A DNA stretch of 64,000 bases from JASBZA01 sp964345295 (GTDB taxonomy: Bacteria > Bacillota > Clostridia > Saccharofermentanales > Fastidiosipilaceae), in NCBI GenBank assembly GCA_964345295.1, contig CAYFQG010000005.1, positions 5,757-69,756 of the forward strand. Reading direction: 5' to 3'. Made by a program: the position numbers and the translations under genes. Below the pieces are notes generated by a model that was not told the origin of the DNA, made no database searches, and worked only from the letters and a program-made list of their open reading frames with translations. Below are positions 45,310 to 55,774 of the stretch, piece after piece; position 1 is the first letter of the stretch; each line of letters begins with the position of its first letter.

Positions 45310-45336
45310 ATAGAGGTTGTAAGAAATTCTTAATAA

Positions 45337-46671
<1,335 letters not shown>

Positions 46672-46705
46672 GGAATAAGCTTTAGCTGATTTTAGCTGAC
46701 TATTA

Positions 46706-46748
46706 AGAGAGCCGGGACTTTTAGTTAAGCCCCGGCTCTTATTTTGTT
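46706..46748 (+). terminator. Terminator after eno
   Basis: AGAGCCGGG and CCCGGCTCT form a strong stem with a ~14-base loop, followed by TATTTTGTTT on the plus strand. Confidence 0.88.
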
Positions 46749-46792
46749 TAAGCGTATTCTTTTTAAGAAAACAATGTGATAGACCGCGTTGT

Positions 46793-47905
46793 CTACTTAT
46801 CTTTTTCTTTTCCCTTTTTATTTTCTTCTTCTTGGACCTTCTGTACGACATACTTGGCAAAGTTATCCAAACGCCTCAACCAGTCCTTATTTAAGAAGAA
46901 GTCCAAGTCACCCGGATCCATAACCATACCGTCCAGCCTGTTTTGGCCGTCATCCAAAGAAGAGTGGGCCACACCGAAAAAGGGCATCTTCTGATACATA
47001 TAGCCCCCTTGGTCTTCTGTCAGAGCTTCATCGGGTAAGGCATTATAAGCCGCTAAGGCGTTGATGCGATGGGTCGAGTCGGTCAGGACAAAGAAATTCA
47101 CCTTGTCATCGGCCGCCTTCTGCACTTTGAAAAAGCATTGGGCCTGCATAAAATAAGGAGCCATCTGGGCTTCCAGATTCTGCAGTGCCTTTTGCAAATG
47201 CTTCTTGTCTTCGCCTTCTTCCTTCTTTTCATAGAGGGCTTGTGTTTCCAAAAACATCAAAATCAGAAGGCGTAGGTGACGGTTTTCTTGCGCCATATAA
47301 GTGGGATTCGTTTTGGCCTGTTCCGAATCGTTCTCATAAGGCCGGGCAAAAAGCTCTATGCGGTCGGCATGAAATAAGATACCGCCTTCGTTAAACAAAA
47401 CCTTATCCATACCGTTTTTATAAAGCAGCTCGGCATAGTCTTCCTTAGGCAGGCTTTCTACAACAAAGCGGTCCTCTTTTCGATCTTTCATGCTCTCCTG
47501 CGCCTTTTCCATGGCCTTGGCATCTGTAAAACAGTAGGTTAAGCCGGTAAAGTCCACAAAGGGCTTATGGGTTGTCAAGGACTTATAATAAAAAACGGTG
47601 TCCAGACGATTCGCCCAGACCGCCAGGTCTTGCATGACCAATCTGCGCCGGTTTTCCAAAACTTCCAGAAACTGTTTGGCCTCGGAAAGTTCTTTTTCTT
47701 CCATATTTTCCATCTGCTTCCTTAAGCCTAAGATGAGGCGTTCGGAAAAATTCGCCATGTAGCAAAGCTCTCCCGCCTGATAAGCCCCTTTAACAAAAGG
47801 AAAATCCTGTGTGTAAAAGAGTTTTTCTAAGTCCTCCTTTGGCCGCATGCCTAAAGCAGGTTTATCTAAATCGTAATGCCATAGTGAGGCTAAATAATCA
47901 TCCAT
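46793..47905 (-). CDS. Uncharacterised cytosolic protein (possible SseB-like region)
   Basis: A 370-residue soluble, charged protein I do not recognise. I chose the ATG at 47905 (AGAGGT 12 bases before) over an in-frame TTG at 47929. It has no signal peptide or membrane segment. The middle (YYKSLTTHKPFVDFTGLTYC, then LLYKNGMDKVLFNEGG, ~100-180) vaguely recalls the SseB-type domain, but this is weak. A charged helical stretch (~225-250) and a Lys/Glu tail are present. It is 7 bp after the MATE gene and convergent with eno. Confidence 0.75.
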   Translation of the reverse strand: MDDYLASLWHYDLDKPALGMRPKEDLEKLFYTQDFPFVKGAYQAGELCYMANFSERLILGLRKQMENMEEKELSEAKQFLEVLENRRRLVMQDLAVWANRLDTVFYYKSLTTHKPFVDFTGLTYCFTDAKAMEKAQESMKDRKEDRFVVESLPKEDYAELLYKNGMDKVLFNEGGILFHADRIELFARPYENDSEQAKTNPTYMAQENRHLRLLILMFLETQALYEKKEEGEDKKHLQKALQNLEAQMAPYFMQAQCFFKVQKAADDKVNFFVLTDSTHRINALAAYNALPDEALTEDQGGYMYQKMPFFGVAHSSLDDGQNRLDGMVMDPGDLDFFLNKDWLRRLDNFAKYVVQKVQEEENKKGKEKDK

Positions 47906-47912
47906 AAAATTC

Positions 47913-49304
47913 TTATACCTCTTTCTCAACTTGCGTATAGAGTTTCATCTCGCGGGGCATCCAGCGTCCGGACCGGTAGTAAATCAGCATGGTCAGAGCC
48001 ATGGTCACCCAGGAAACCGGATAGGACAAGAAGACACTGATGGGGTCGGGATGGACTTGCTGGGCCAAAAAGACCCACAAGATCCGCACGCCGAACATAT
48101 TAATAATGGCCGATAACATAGGGAAAAAGGCATTGCCGGCGCCGCGAAACACACCGGATAAAATATCGCCTATCCCGAAAAGGAAGTAAAAAATACAGGT
48201 AATGCTGAGCATCTGCATGCCGTATTGAATACTTTCTTCATGAACGTTAAAGAGGGCCAAAAAATCTCTTTGGAAACCAAACACGATAATCCCCAGCAGG
48301 AAAACCAAGCCGCAACCCAGGCCCAAAGCCATACGGATACCCTTCTTAACGCGATGGTATTGGTGGGCACCGATGTTTTGGCCGACAAAGGTCGTCATGG
48401 CCAAGCTGAAGGAGTTGACGGTCATAAAGAAGAAACCGTTAATCCTGGATTCCGCGGCATAGCCTTCAATAACCCGATAGCCGTAAGCATTAATCTGCGA
48501 CTGGACAATGGTATTGGCCGAAGAGACCACGGCCGACTGGAGGCCGGCCGGGATACCGATTTTCAAAATGGACAGTGACATTTCTTTGTCGAAATGAATC
48601 TCTTTTAAAAACAAACGATAGGGTGTATCGGACCTGGCCAAAGTTGTAATGCACAGAATAGCCGATACGGTCTGAGCCGCAAAAGTCGCCCAGGCGGCGC
48701 CGGTGACGCCCAAGCCTAAGCCCGCAACCAAAATCATATCTAAAATCAGGTTTACGACAGCGGCAATAATGAGGAAAATCAAAGGTCTTCTCGAGTCGCC
48801 GACTGCTCTTAAGATGGCCGAAGCCATATTATAAAGACTGGTCGGAATCATACCGATGAAGATAATTTTCATGTAAGTAGCGGATTCATGAAAAAGAATA
48901 TCCGGTGTATTCATCAACCTCAGCATGGGTTCGGTAAAAAGCAAACCAATTAACACCAAGATAAGGCCGTTCAGAATACCGATAAAAATACTGGAATGAA
49001 CCGCATGATGTAATTTTTTATATTCTCCGCCCGCATAGGTTTGAGACACCACGACAGAGGATCCTGTAGAAATACCCAGGAAGACCGCCACCAGAAGATT
49101 GGTCACGGGCCCTGTCGCACCGACGGCTCCCAGAGCCGTATCGGATGCGTAGTTGCCTACGATGATCATATCGATGGTGTTATAAAGTTGCTGGAGAAAA
49201 TTCATCAACAAGATGGGGATGGCAAAAAGTAATATTTTTTGCCAAATAACCCCATCCGTTGTGTCTACGTTATGAAAGCTCTTGAGCTTGAATTTCTTAA
49301 CCAA
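47913..49304 (-). CDS. MATE family efflux transporter
   Basis: A 463-residue membrane protein with about twelve helices in two MatE repeats (FAIPILLMNFLQQLYNTIDM near ~30; second repeat from ~240, LKIGIPAGLQSAVVSSANTI). It starts at TTG with GGGAG 7 bases upstream. MATE proteins exchange cations for drugs or metabolites. It follows gpmI by 21 bp and likely shares its transcript. Confidence 0.94.
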   Translation of the reverse strand: MVKKFKLKSFHNVDTTDGVIWQKILLFAIPILLMNFLQQLYNTIDMIIVGNYASDTALGAVGATGPVTNLLVAVFLGISTGSSVVVSQTYAGGEYKKLHHAVHSSIFIGILNGLILVLIGLLFTEPMLRLMNTPDILFHESATYMKIIFIGMIPTSLYNMASAILRAVGDSRRPLIFLIIAAVVNLILDMILVAGLGLGVTGAAWATFAAQTVSAILCITTLARSDTPYRLFLKEIHFDKEMSLSILKIGIPAGLQSAVVSSANTIVQSQINAYGYRVIEGYAAESRINGFFFMTVNSFSLAMTTFVGQNIGAHQYHRVKKGIRMALGLGCGLVFLLGIIVFGFQRDFLALFNVHEESIQYGMQMLSITCIFYFLFGIGDILSGVFRGAGNAFFPMLSAIINMFGVRILWVFLAQQVHPDPISVFLSYPVSWVTMALTMLIYYRSGRWMPREMKLYTQVEKEV

Positions 49305-49325
49305 GTAATTACTCCCGGGCCTTTT

Positions 49326-50927
49326 TTATTCGATAATGGACTCTTCCCAGATAGAATTACCTTCTAAACCCATCACCTTGCAGACGGTTTTGGCCACGTT
49401 GGCCAGGCCGAATTCGCCTTCTTTAATCTTCCAGTCATGGTCCGGATCGACAATAATGAAGGGAACCGGATTGAGCGAGTGCGAGGTCTTGGGCACATCG
49501 GGCTGATCCTCGGACTTTTTCTTCTGATACATATCATCGGCATTACCGTGGTCTGCCGTTACCAAAACAGCGTAACCGTTTTTGGCCGCCGCTTCGATAA
49601 TACGACCTAAGGCCAGGTCTACCGCTTCTACAGCCATTCTGGCCGCATTAAAGACGCCGGTGTGGCCAACCATGTCGCCGTTTGCAAAGTTGCAGCGAAT
49701 GAAGCCGTAATCATCGGAACTTTCCATAGCCAGGATAACTTCATCGGCAATCTCTGCAGACTTCATCCAAGGTCTTTCTTCAAAAGGTACGAGATCCGAA
49801 GGAATCTCGACATAACGTTCATAGCGTTCATCGACATAACCGGACCGGTTACCGTTCCAGAAATAGGTAACGTGACCGTACTTCTGAGTCTCGGATACGG
49901 CAAACTCGTTAATCTTTTGGTCTACCAAGTACTCGGTCAAGGTGTGCTTGATTTCGGGAGGATTGACCAAGAAGTGGGAAGGAATGTGCAGGTCACCGTC
50001 ATATTCCAGCATACCGGCATAGAAAACATCGGGCTTTCTAATGCGATCGAAATAAGGGAATTCCTCATCTTCAAAGGCCATAGAAATCTCGATTGCCCGG
50101 TCACCTCTGAAGTTAAAGAAGACCACGCTGTCGCCGTCTTCAATAGCACCCACGGGCTTGCCGTCTTGGGCAATTACAAAGCCCGGCAGGTCTTGGTCCA
50201 TCTTACCGGTCTCTTCACGTAATGCATTGTAGGCTTCGGCTGCCGAAGCGAATTGACGACCTTCACCTAACACGTGGGTCTGCCAGCCGCGATGGACCAT
50301 GCCCCAATCGGCCTTATAACGGTCCATCGTAATGCTCATACGGCCGCCGCCGGAAGCAAAGCAGACATCAAAATCCGCGTCTCTTAAGCCGGAGAAGAAA
50401 TTCTCCATATCCTCGATATATTCCATACCGGAGGTAGGAGGAACATCACGGCCGTCCAATAGCGCATGAACTCTGACCTTGGCCACACCCTCCGCCTTGG
50501 CCTCTTTAATAAGGGCCTTGAGGTGGCTGATATGGGAGTGGACATTACCGTCGGACAAAAGGCCCAAGAAGTGCAAGGTTCCATTGTGGGTCTTGACCTG
50601 GTCTACCAGAGCCTTCCAAGTATCCGAGGCAAAAATTCTGCCGGATGCAATCGACTTGTTGACTAATTTAGCACCCTGAGCGTAGATTTGGCCACTGCCC
50701 AAAGCATTGTGGCCGACCTCGCTGTTACCCATATCGCCGTCACCGGGAAGACCGACGGCTACACCGTGGGCCTTAATATGGGTATGGGGGCAAGTTGCAA
50801 ACAAATGATCCAAGACCGGTGTCTTGGCCGCTCTTACGGCGTCGCCGTGAGCCTTGCTCTCGGGAGCCAAGCCCACACCGTCCATAATGACTAGTACTGT
50901 TTTACGAATTCCATTTCCTTCACTCAT
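49326..50927 (-). CDS. gpmI: 2,3-bisphosphoglycerate-independent phosphoglycerate mutase
   Basis: A 533-residue metalloenzyme (usual length 505-515), glycolytic neighbour of enolase. The alkaline-phosphatase-like metal sites are visible: VLVIMDGVGLAPES (~11-24), MGNSEVGHNALG with the phosphorylated Ser (~66), and VTADHGNADDM (~465). It lies 69 bp after tkt and before the MATE gene. eno is about 2.7 kb away on the other strand. Confidence 0.97.
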   Translation of the reverse strand: MSEGNGIRKTVLVIMDGVGLAPESKAHGDAVRAAKTPVLDHLFATCPHTHIKAHGVAVGLPGDGDMGNSEVGHNALGSGQIYAQGAKLVNKSIASGRIFASDTWKALVDQVKTHNGTLHFLGLLSDGNVHSHISHLKALIKEAKAEGVAKVRVHALLDGRDVPPTSGMEYIEDMENFFSGLRDADFDVCFASGGGRMSITMDRYKADWGMVHRGWQTHVLGEGRQFASAAEAYNALREETGKMDQDLPGFVIAQDGKPVGAIEDGDSVVFFNFRGDRAIEISMAFEDEEFPYFDRIRKPDVFYAGMLEYDGDLHIPSHFLVNPPEIKHTLTEYLVDQKINEFAVSETQKYGHVTYFWNGNRSGYVDERYERYVEIPSDLVPFEERPWMKSAEIADEVILAMESSDDYGFIRCNFANGDMVGHTGVFNAARMAVEAVDLALGRIIEAAAKNGYAVLVTADHGNADDMYQKKKSEDQPDVPKTSHSLNPVPFIIVDPDHDWKIKEGEFGLANVAKTVCKVMGLEGNSIWEESIIE

Positions 50928-50996
50928 ATAAATTACCTCGATATTTCAATCTTATTTGTTAAGACAAGACGTATGCGCTTTATGATAGCACTAGGC

Positions 50997-52991
50997 CTAT
51001 AAGATTTCCTCTTCAATCCGGGCCAAAATCTTATCTGCGGTAAAGCCGAAGTAGTCGAAAACTTCATCAGCCGGGCCGGATGTTCCGAAGTCCTCTAGCG
51101 AAATAGACAAGCCCTCCAAACCGACATAGCGCTCCCAACCGAAAGCAACACCGGCTTCGATGGAAACACGTTTACAGGACGCCTTGGGCAGGACCTCTTC
51201 TTTATAAGCTTGGTCTTGCTCTTCAAAGACTTCCCAGCAAGGCATAGAAACAAGACGTACGGATTGACCCTTGGCGGCCAAAGCCTTAAACACATCTAAG
51301 GCCAGACCGACTTCAGAGCCCGTCGCCATCAAAATCAAGTCGGGCTTAGCGTCCTTAACATTTGCCTCTTCCAGAATATAAGCACCCTTAGAAGCCTTCT
51401 CAAACGTACTGTTCTCTAAAACCGGCAAGGACTGACGGGTCAAAGACAAGACGGTAGGACCGGCTGTATCCCAAGCTGCATAGGCGGCAGCTAATTCTTT
51501 GGCATCGGCAGGTCTCCAGAAGTTCAGACGAGGAATAGATCTTAAAGCCTGATAGTGTTCGACCGGCTGGTGGGTTTCACCGTCTTCACCGACACCTATG
51601 GAGTCGTGGGTGTAGACGAAAACCGTAGGGATTTCCATCAAGGCCGCCATTCTCAGTGTGTGACGCATATAGTCCGAGAAGACCATGAAGGTCGCACAGT
51701 AGCTGTGGAGGCCCGATAAGGTCAGGCCGTTGGCAATAGCACCCATGGCATGCTCTCTGACGCCGAAATGAATATTTTGGCCGGAGAAATCTTCGGGATT
51801 GATGAAGCCGCTGTTCTTAAGCGTGGTCTTGTTGGAGCCGGCCAGGTCGGCGGATCCGCCAATCAGGAGCTGATCGGCCTCGGCCCAGCGATTCAGGAAG
51901 ACATTGGATAAATTACGGGTTGCATCGGCTTTCTCGGGATAGTCCAAGAAGCCCTCCACATTGGCCAGGTAAGGTGCAGTACCGTCCAGGTAGTTTTCTA
52001 AGAGTCTGGATTGCTCCGTATCTTCTTTAATATAAGCTTCGGCCATCTTCATCCAAGCCTCGGCCTTTTCACGGCCCTCATCCTGGAGTTTTCTCGTATA
52101 GGCCAAAACCTCGTCACTGACAAAGAAATGCTTATCGGGGTCTAAGCCCAGAGCTTCCTTAGTCTTCTTTACATTCTCTTCACCTAAAGGCGCGCCGTGC
52201 GACTTGCTGGTATCGACCAAGGGAGAAGCAAAGCCGATCTTAGTCTTCACTTCGATTAAAGAAGGTTTGTCCGTGACTTTTTTGGCCTTCTCGATAGCCT
52301 TGCCGATTTCATCTAAATCGTTGCCGTCTTTGACCAAGTGATAGTCCCAGCCGTAAGCCTCATAACGTTCGCCTACATTTTCTCTCCAAGCCTGGCTGGT
52401 CCTGCCGTCGATGGTAATCTCATTGGAATCGTAAAGAACAATCAAATGACCTAAGCCTAAATAGCCGGCCAAAGAAGAAGCCTCGGAGCTAATACCTTCC
52501 ATGAGGCAGCCGTCTCCGGCGTATACATAAGTATAGTGATTAAAAAGCGGATACTCTTCTGTGTTAAAGAGCGAAGCCAGATGCCTCTCACCTATTGCCA
52601 TACCGACTGCCGTAGCCAAGCCTTGTCCCAAGGGGCCGGTAGTCATCTCCACACCTCTGGCAGGATCTAAGTCGGGGTGGCCGGGGGTCCTGGAACCTAA
52701 TTGGCGGAAATGTTCCAGGTCGTCCAGGGTATAATCAAAGCCGAAAAGATACGATAAGGAATAAAGCATGGCCGATGCGTGTCCGGCCGATAAGATGAAA
52801 CGGTCGCGATTGGGCCACTTGCCCCAATCCGGGCTAAAAGTCATATGCTCGGCCCAAAGTTCGTAAACCATGGGAGTCGCGCCTAGGGGTGCACCCGGAT
52901 GTCCCGAGTTCGCCTTCTGGACCTGATCAATGGCCAAGCCTCTGGCCTGGTTGACCGCTTGTAAATCCAACTCTCTATTCTTCTTTGCCAT
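50997..52991 (-). CDS. tkt: Transketolase
   Basis: A 664-residue TPP enzyme of the pentose phosphate pathway, full length. The N-terminal HPGAPLGATPMVYELW and the TPP motif GDGCLMEGISSEASSLAG (~155-172) with its distal Asn (YDSNEITIDG) are present; the pyrimidine domain has DSIGVGEDGETHQPVEH (~460). It has its own promoter immediately upstream. Confidence 0.98.
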   Translation of the reverse strand: MAKKNRELDLQAVNQARGLAIDQVQKANSGHPGAPLGATPMVYELWAEHMTFSPDWGKWPNRDRFILSAGHASAMLYSLSYLFGFDYTLDDLEHFRQLGSRTPGHPDLDPARGVEMTTGPLGQGLATAVGMAIGERHLASLFNTEEYPLFNHYTYVYAGDGCLMEGISSEASSLAGYLGLGHLIVLYDSNEITIDGRTSQAWRENVGERYEAYGWDYHLVKDGNDLDEIGKAIEKAKKVTDKPSLIEVKTKIGFASPLVDTSKSHGAPLGEENVKKTKEALGLDPDKHFFVSDEVLAYTRKLQDEGREKAEAWMKMAEAYIKEDTEQSRLLENYLDGTAPYLANVEGFLDYPEKADATRNLSNVFLNRWAEADQLLIGGSADLAGSNKTTLKNSGFINPEDFSGQNIHFGVREHAMGAIANGLTLSGLHSYCATFMVFSDYMRHTLRMAALMEIPTVFVYTHDSIGVGEDGETHQPVEHYQALRSIPRLNFWRPADAKELAAAYAAWDTAGPTVLSLTRQSLPVLENSTFEKASKGAYILEEANVKDAKPDLILMATGSEVGLALDVFKALAAKGQSVRLVSMPCWEVFEEQDQAYKEEVLPKASCKRVSIEAGVAFGWERYVGLEGLSISLEDFGTSGPADEVFDYFGFTADKILARIEEEIL

Positions 52992-53018
52992 ATTATTGCC
53001 TCCTTGAAAATCTCTTTA

Positions 53019-53047
53019 AGTTTAGCAAGCTAAGAGTCTGCAAGCAA
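53019..53047 (-). promoter_or_regulatory. Promoter of tkt
   Basis: Minus-strand TTGCTT (53042-53047) and TAAACT (53019-53024) have a 17-base spacer, with TGC directly before the -10 (extended form). It ends about 27 bp before the tkt start, giving a short leader with GGAGGCA. Confidence 0.6.
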
Positions 53048-53051
53048 ACCT

Positions 53052-53831
53052 CTATTTCTTGTATTTTGTCAAAATCTGCTCTATTTTTGCTACCGCATCA
53101 TCCATCAAAGGATAACCCATACGAACAATATCAGCAGGGGCATCCGCCATCAGAAATTTGTGACCGGCATAGTCCAACATGCCCAGGTCGTTATATTGGT
53201 CTCCCAAGGCATAGGTATGGTCAGCCGGCACGCCTATGGTCCGGCCTAATTTGGCCAAAGCATGGCCCTTATCGGACGAGTTAATATCAATCCAGTGAGG
53301 ACCCGAAACGGTCACGTGAAAATAATCCGGCAGAGCCTTGGCCAAAGCCGGATAGGCCTTGAAGGAACCTTCAGCACAATAAACCGAAACTTTCACAATG
53401 TCTTCCTTAATCTCGTCCAAGTCGGAAACAATGCTGACCTTATTGCCCATGCTGCGGACCTCATTATGGAAAATTTCGTTATCGCCCCACAAAACAGAGC
53501 CGTTGGACGTCGAGACCATCAGCTCGGATTGTATCTCCTCGGGGATGGCATCTAAGATAATTCGGCAAGTCTCCTTATCGAAATTCGATTCGTAAAGCTT
53601 CTCATCCTGATAATAAATTTGGCCGCCGTTGGTGCTGATAAAGTAAACCTCATCTTTCACCGGGCCGAAAAGGCGAAGGAGGCTGGCATAGTCCCTTCCG
53701 CTGGCAACGGCAAAAGCCACATCCAAGTCGGAAGCCATACCCACAAGTTCGAATACTAGCTCGGGGATACCGTCCATACCGTACAAAAGTAACGTTCCGT
53801 CTACATCGGTTGCAATTAGGGCACGGGGCAT
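53052..53831 (-). CDS. Cof-type HAD-family phosphatase
   Basis: A 259-residue HAD hydrolase of subfamily IIB. Motif I is ATDVDGTLLLYG (~8-19), motif II VASGRD, motif III Lys in SSDKGHALAKLG (~185) and motif IV GDQYNDLGMLDYAGHKFLM (~212). A cap domain lies between. These enzymes dephosphorylate sugar phosphates or cofactors in the cytosol; the substrate is unknown. It sits upstream of tkt on the same strand. Confidence 0.94.
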   Translation of the reverse strand: MPRALIATDVDGTLLLYGMDGIPELVFELVGMASDLDVAFAVASGRDYASLLRLFGPVKDEVYFISTNGGQIYYQDEKLYESNFDKETCRIILDAIPEEIQSELMVSTSNGSVLWGDNEIFHNEVRSMGNKVSIVSDLDEIKEDIVKVSVYCAEGSFKAYPALAKALPDYFHVTVSGPHWIDINSSDKGHALAKLGRTIGVPADHTYALGDQYNDLGMLDYAGHKFLMADAPADIVRMGYPLMDDAVAKIEQILTKYKK

Positions 53832-53906
53832 AAAAAATCCTCTTTCTTCGGTATTTTTGACGGATTTATAGTAACACAGGAAGCCTAGGTCCCGCCGTTC
53901 CGGAGC

Positions 53907-54689
53907 TTACTTAAGGGTCTTGCTAAGGCGTTCTTTGATCTGGTCCAGGGTCTCGGTAAAATGCCTTGAAGTGGCATGGGGATTTCGTTTAAGAAGTCTG
54001 CGGGCTCTTTGCACGGCATTGTCGCTCATCTTGTCATAGGAAAGCTGGAGGTGTTTCACCGTCTCTCTCAGGTCGTCCAAGTTTTCACTGATGTCTTCAT
54101 TTAAGACCTTTACCCGTTCGGCCAAACTCTCTCGAACCGCTTCCACATCGGCATAGCGCTTGAGAAGGCTCTTCAAGTCCAAAGCATCCTGGACGGATTT
54201 GGTCGTATCGATGGCCAAAGCCAGCAAGAGCACTAAGCCCCAAATCCGGTCCCAAGGCTCAACGATATTTGTAATCAGATTCTCAACAGGCGGATTCACC
54301 GCATAAACCAGGAACAAAGAAAAGACACCCCAAACCAAACTCACGGAAGGGGCAATATAACCTCGAACATTAAAGCGCAGATGGCTGTAGTCCCAATAAC
54401 GGACCTTAAACAAGGCCTCCATAAGCAGGCCTGTAATAAGTTCCAAAATACTGGCGCTCACCGCACCCAGGATGAACACCCAATACCAATAATCCCGAAC
54501 GCCGGAAGTTGATAATAAGATAATGAGGGCACCGAAGCCGTATATAGGAATTATAGGGCCAAAGAGAAAGCCGCGGTTCTGAGCCTTTTGCTCTTTTATC
54601 GAAACATAAGAAACTTCCCAAATCCAGCCTATAAAGGCATAAAAGAAAAAAGCCAGTACCCATTGGGTAGGACTGTACTGTATCGGCAT
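53907..54689 (-). CDS. CmpB-like (PF06541-type) membrane protein
   Basis: About 260 residues, the N-terminal half with four to five membrane helices and the family pattern GWIWEVSYVS, NRGFLFGPIIPIYGFG and YWDYSHLRFNVRGY. The C-terminal ~110 residues form a charged coiled-coil-like cytoplasmic tail. The frame reaches an ATG at 54722, but an extended -10 (TGCTATAAT) overlaps that ATG, so the transcript would begin inside it. I prefer the ATG at 54689, preceded by AAGGAG. The function is unknown; the family is often labelled a putative ABC permease. Confidence 0.82.
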   Translation of the reverse strand: MPIQYSPTQWVLAFFFYAFIGWIWEVSYVSIKEQKAQNRGFLFGPIIPIYGFGALIILLSTSGVRDYWYWVFILGAVSASILELITGLLMEALFKVRYWDYSHLRFNVRGYIAPSVSLVWGVFSLFLVYAVNPPVENLITNIVEPWDRIWGLVLLLALAIDTTKSVQDALDLKSLLKRYADVEAVRESLAERVKVLNEDISENLDDLRETVKHLQLSYDKMSDNAVQRARRLLKRNPHATSRHFTETLDQIKERLSKTLK

Positions 54690-54720
54690 AGTTGCTGTGT
54701 TCTCCTTGATAATTTGCCAC

Positions 54721-54726
54721 ATTATA
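54721..54726 (-). promoter_or_regulatory. Extended -10 overlapping the upstream ATG of the CmpB-like gene
   Basis: Minus-strand TGCTATAAT is a perfect extended -10, but no good -35 is seen. Its predicted start (~54714) excludes the ATG at 54722 and decides the gene start. Confidence 0.45.
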
Positions 54727-54830
54727 GCACCGAAAATTTAAAAATTGTTTAGGGCTGATGGGTCCATAGCATTATTTGTGACTTTGGCCTAAAATCATAG
54801 CTATTATTGGCAATGTGAGGGAGGCTAGAC

Positions 54831-55772
54831 ATGGCAGACAAAAAATCGGAAGAAAGTCCGATGGACAAGTTTCCAAAGAAAAAAGAGGCGAATTTTAAGG
54901 TTTCCTATGAACCGGCCAAATTCCACACCGGTCTAGCCTGGCGCTTCTTGCAGGTCTGTATGGGAGCGGGGCTGACGGCTCTTGCCATGAACCTCTTTGT
55001 CGAACCGGCCGGACTCTTGCCGGCCGGCTTTATGGGCTTAAGTAAGCTTATCCAGCGTATTGTTTTGGACCAAACGGGCATCCATATCTCCTATGCCCTA
55101 CTGAATATTTCCTTAAACCTCATTCCCGCCATTTATGCCTTCTTTAATATAGGGCGTAAATTCCTGATGCTGTCGGTTTCCGCCATGGTCCTCTCCAGTA
55201 TCTTGATTGACCTTTTACCGGTCTTCCCTATTACCCATGACATCTTGCTGGCCACGGTCTTTGCCGGTGTCATCAACGGAATCGGCCTTAGCATCATCTT
55301 GAACGCCAATGCCTGTGGCGGCGGTACCGACTTCATCGCCATGTCCGTCTCTAATAAGAAAAACATTACCATCTGGAACGAGGTCATGATTTTCAGTGTT
55401 ATTATCCTGACCGTATCGGCTATTTATTTTGATGTGGATAAGGCCCTTTATTCTATTATCTTCCAGTTCATTTCCACTCAGATGATTAACTTAGGTCACT
55501 TGAGATACCAGAGACGGACTTGTTTTGTTGTCACGCCGGACCCGGAACCTTTGGCCCAGGAGTTGATGAAAATCACCCGCCACGGTATTACCTGCTTCAA
55601 AGGCATGGGCGCTTACAGCGGCAACGACCAATACATGCTCTACATGGTGGTCAGCCGGACCGATATCCCCAAAATCAAGCGTTATTTGGCACAAAATGCC
55701 CCCCATACCTTCCTAAACGTTACCGATTCGGAACAGCTGGGGGGGAACTTCTTCGTCGAACCTATGGATTAA
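54831..55772 (+). CDS. YitT family membrane protein
   Basis: A 313-residue protein with a ~30-residue hydrophilic N terminus, five or six helices (LTALAMNLFVEPAGLLPAGF at ~44-63, NANACGGGTDFIAMSVSNKK at ~161-180) and a soluble C-terminal DUF2179 domain (~220-305, with MVVSRTDIPKIKRYL). The transport role is not established for the family. TATTAT about 30 bp upstream with GTGACT (18-base spacer) may be its promoter. It ends only 2 bp from the convergent tldE. Confidence 0.92.
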   Translation: MADKKSEESPMDKFPKKKEANFKVSYEPAKFHTGLAWRFLQVCMGAGLTALAMNLFVEPAGLLPAGFMGLSKLIQRIVLDQTGIHISYALLNISLNLIPAIYAFFNIGRKFLMLSVSAMVLSSILIDLLPVFPITHDILLATVFAGVINGIGLSIILNANACGGGTDFIAMSVSNKKNITIWNEVMIFSVIILTVSAIYFDVDKALYSIIFQFISTQMINLGHLRYQRRTCFVVTPDPEPLAQELMKITRHGITCFKGMGAYSGNDQYMLYMVVSRTDIPKIKRYLAQNAPHTFLNVTDSEQLGGNFFVEPMD

Positions 55773-55774
55773 AC

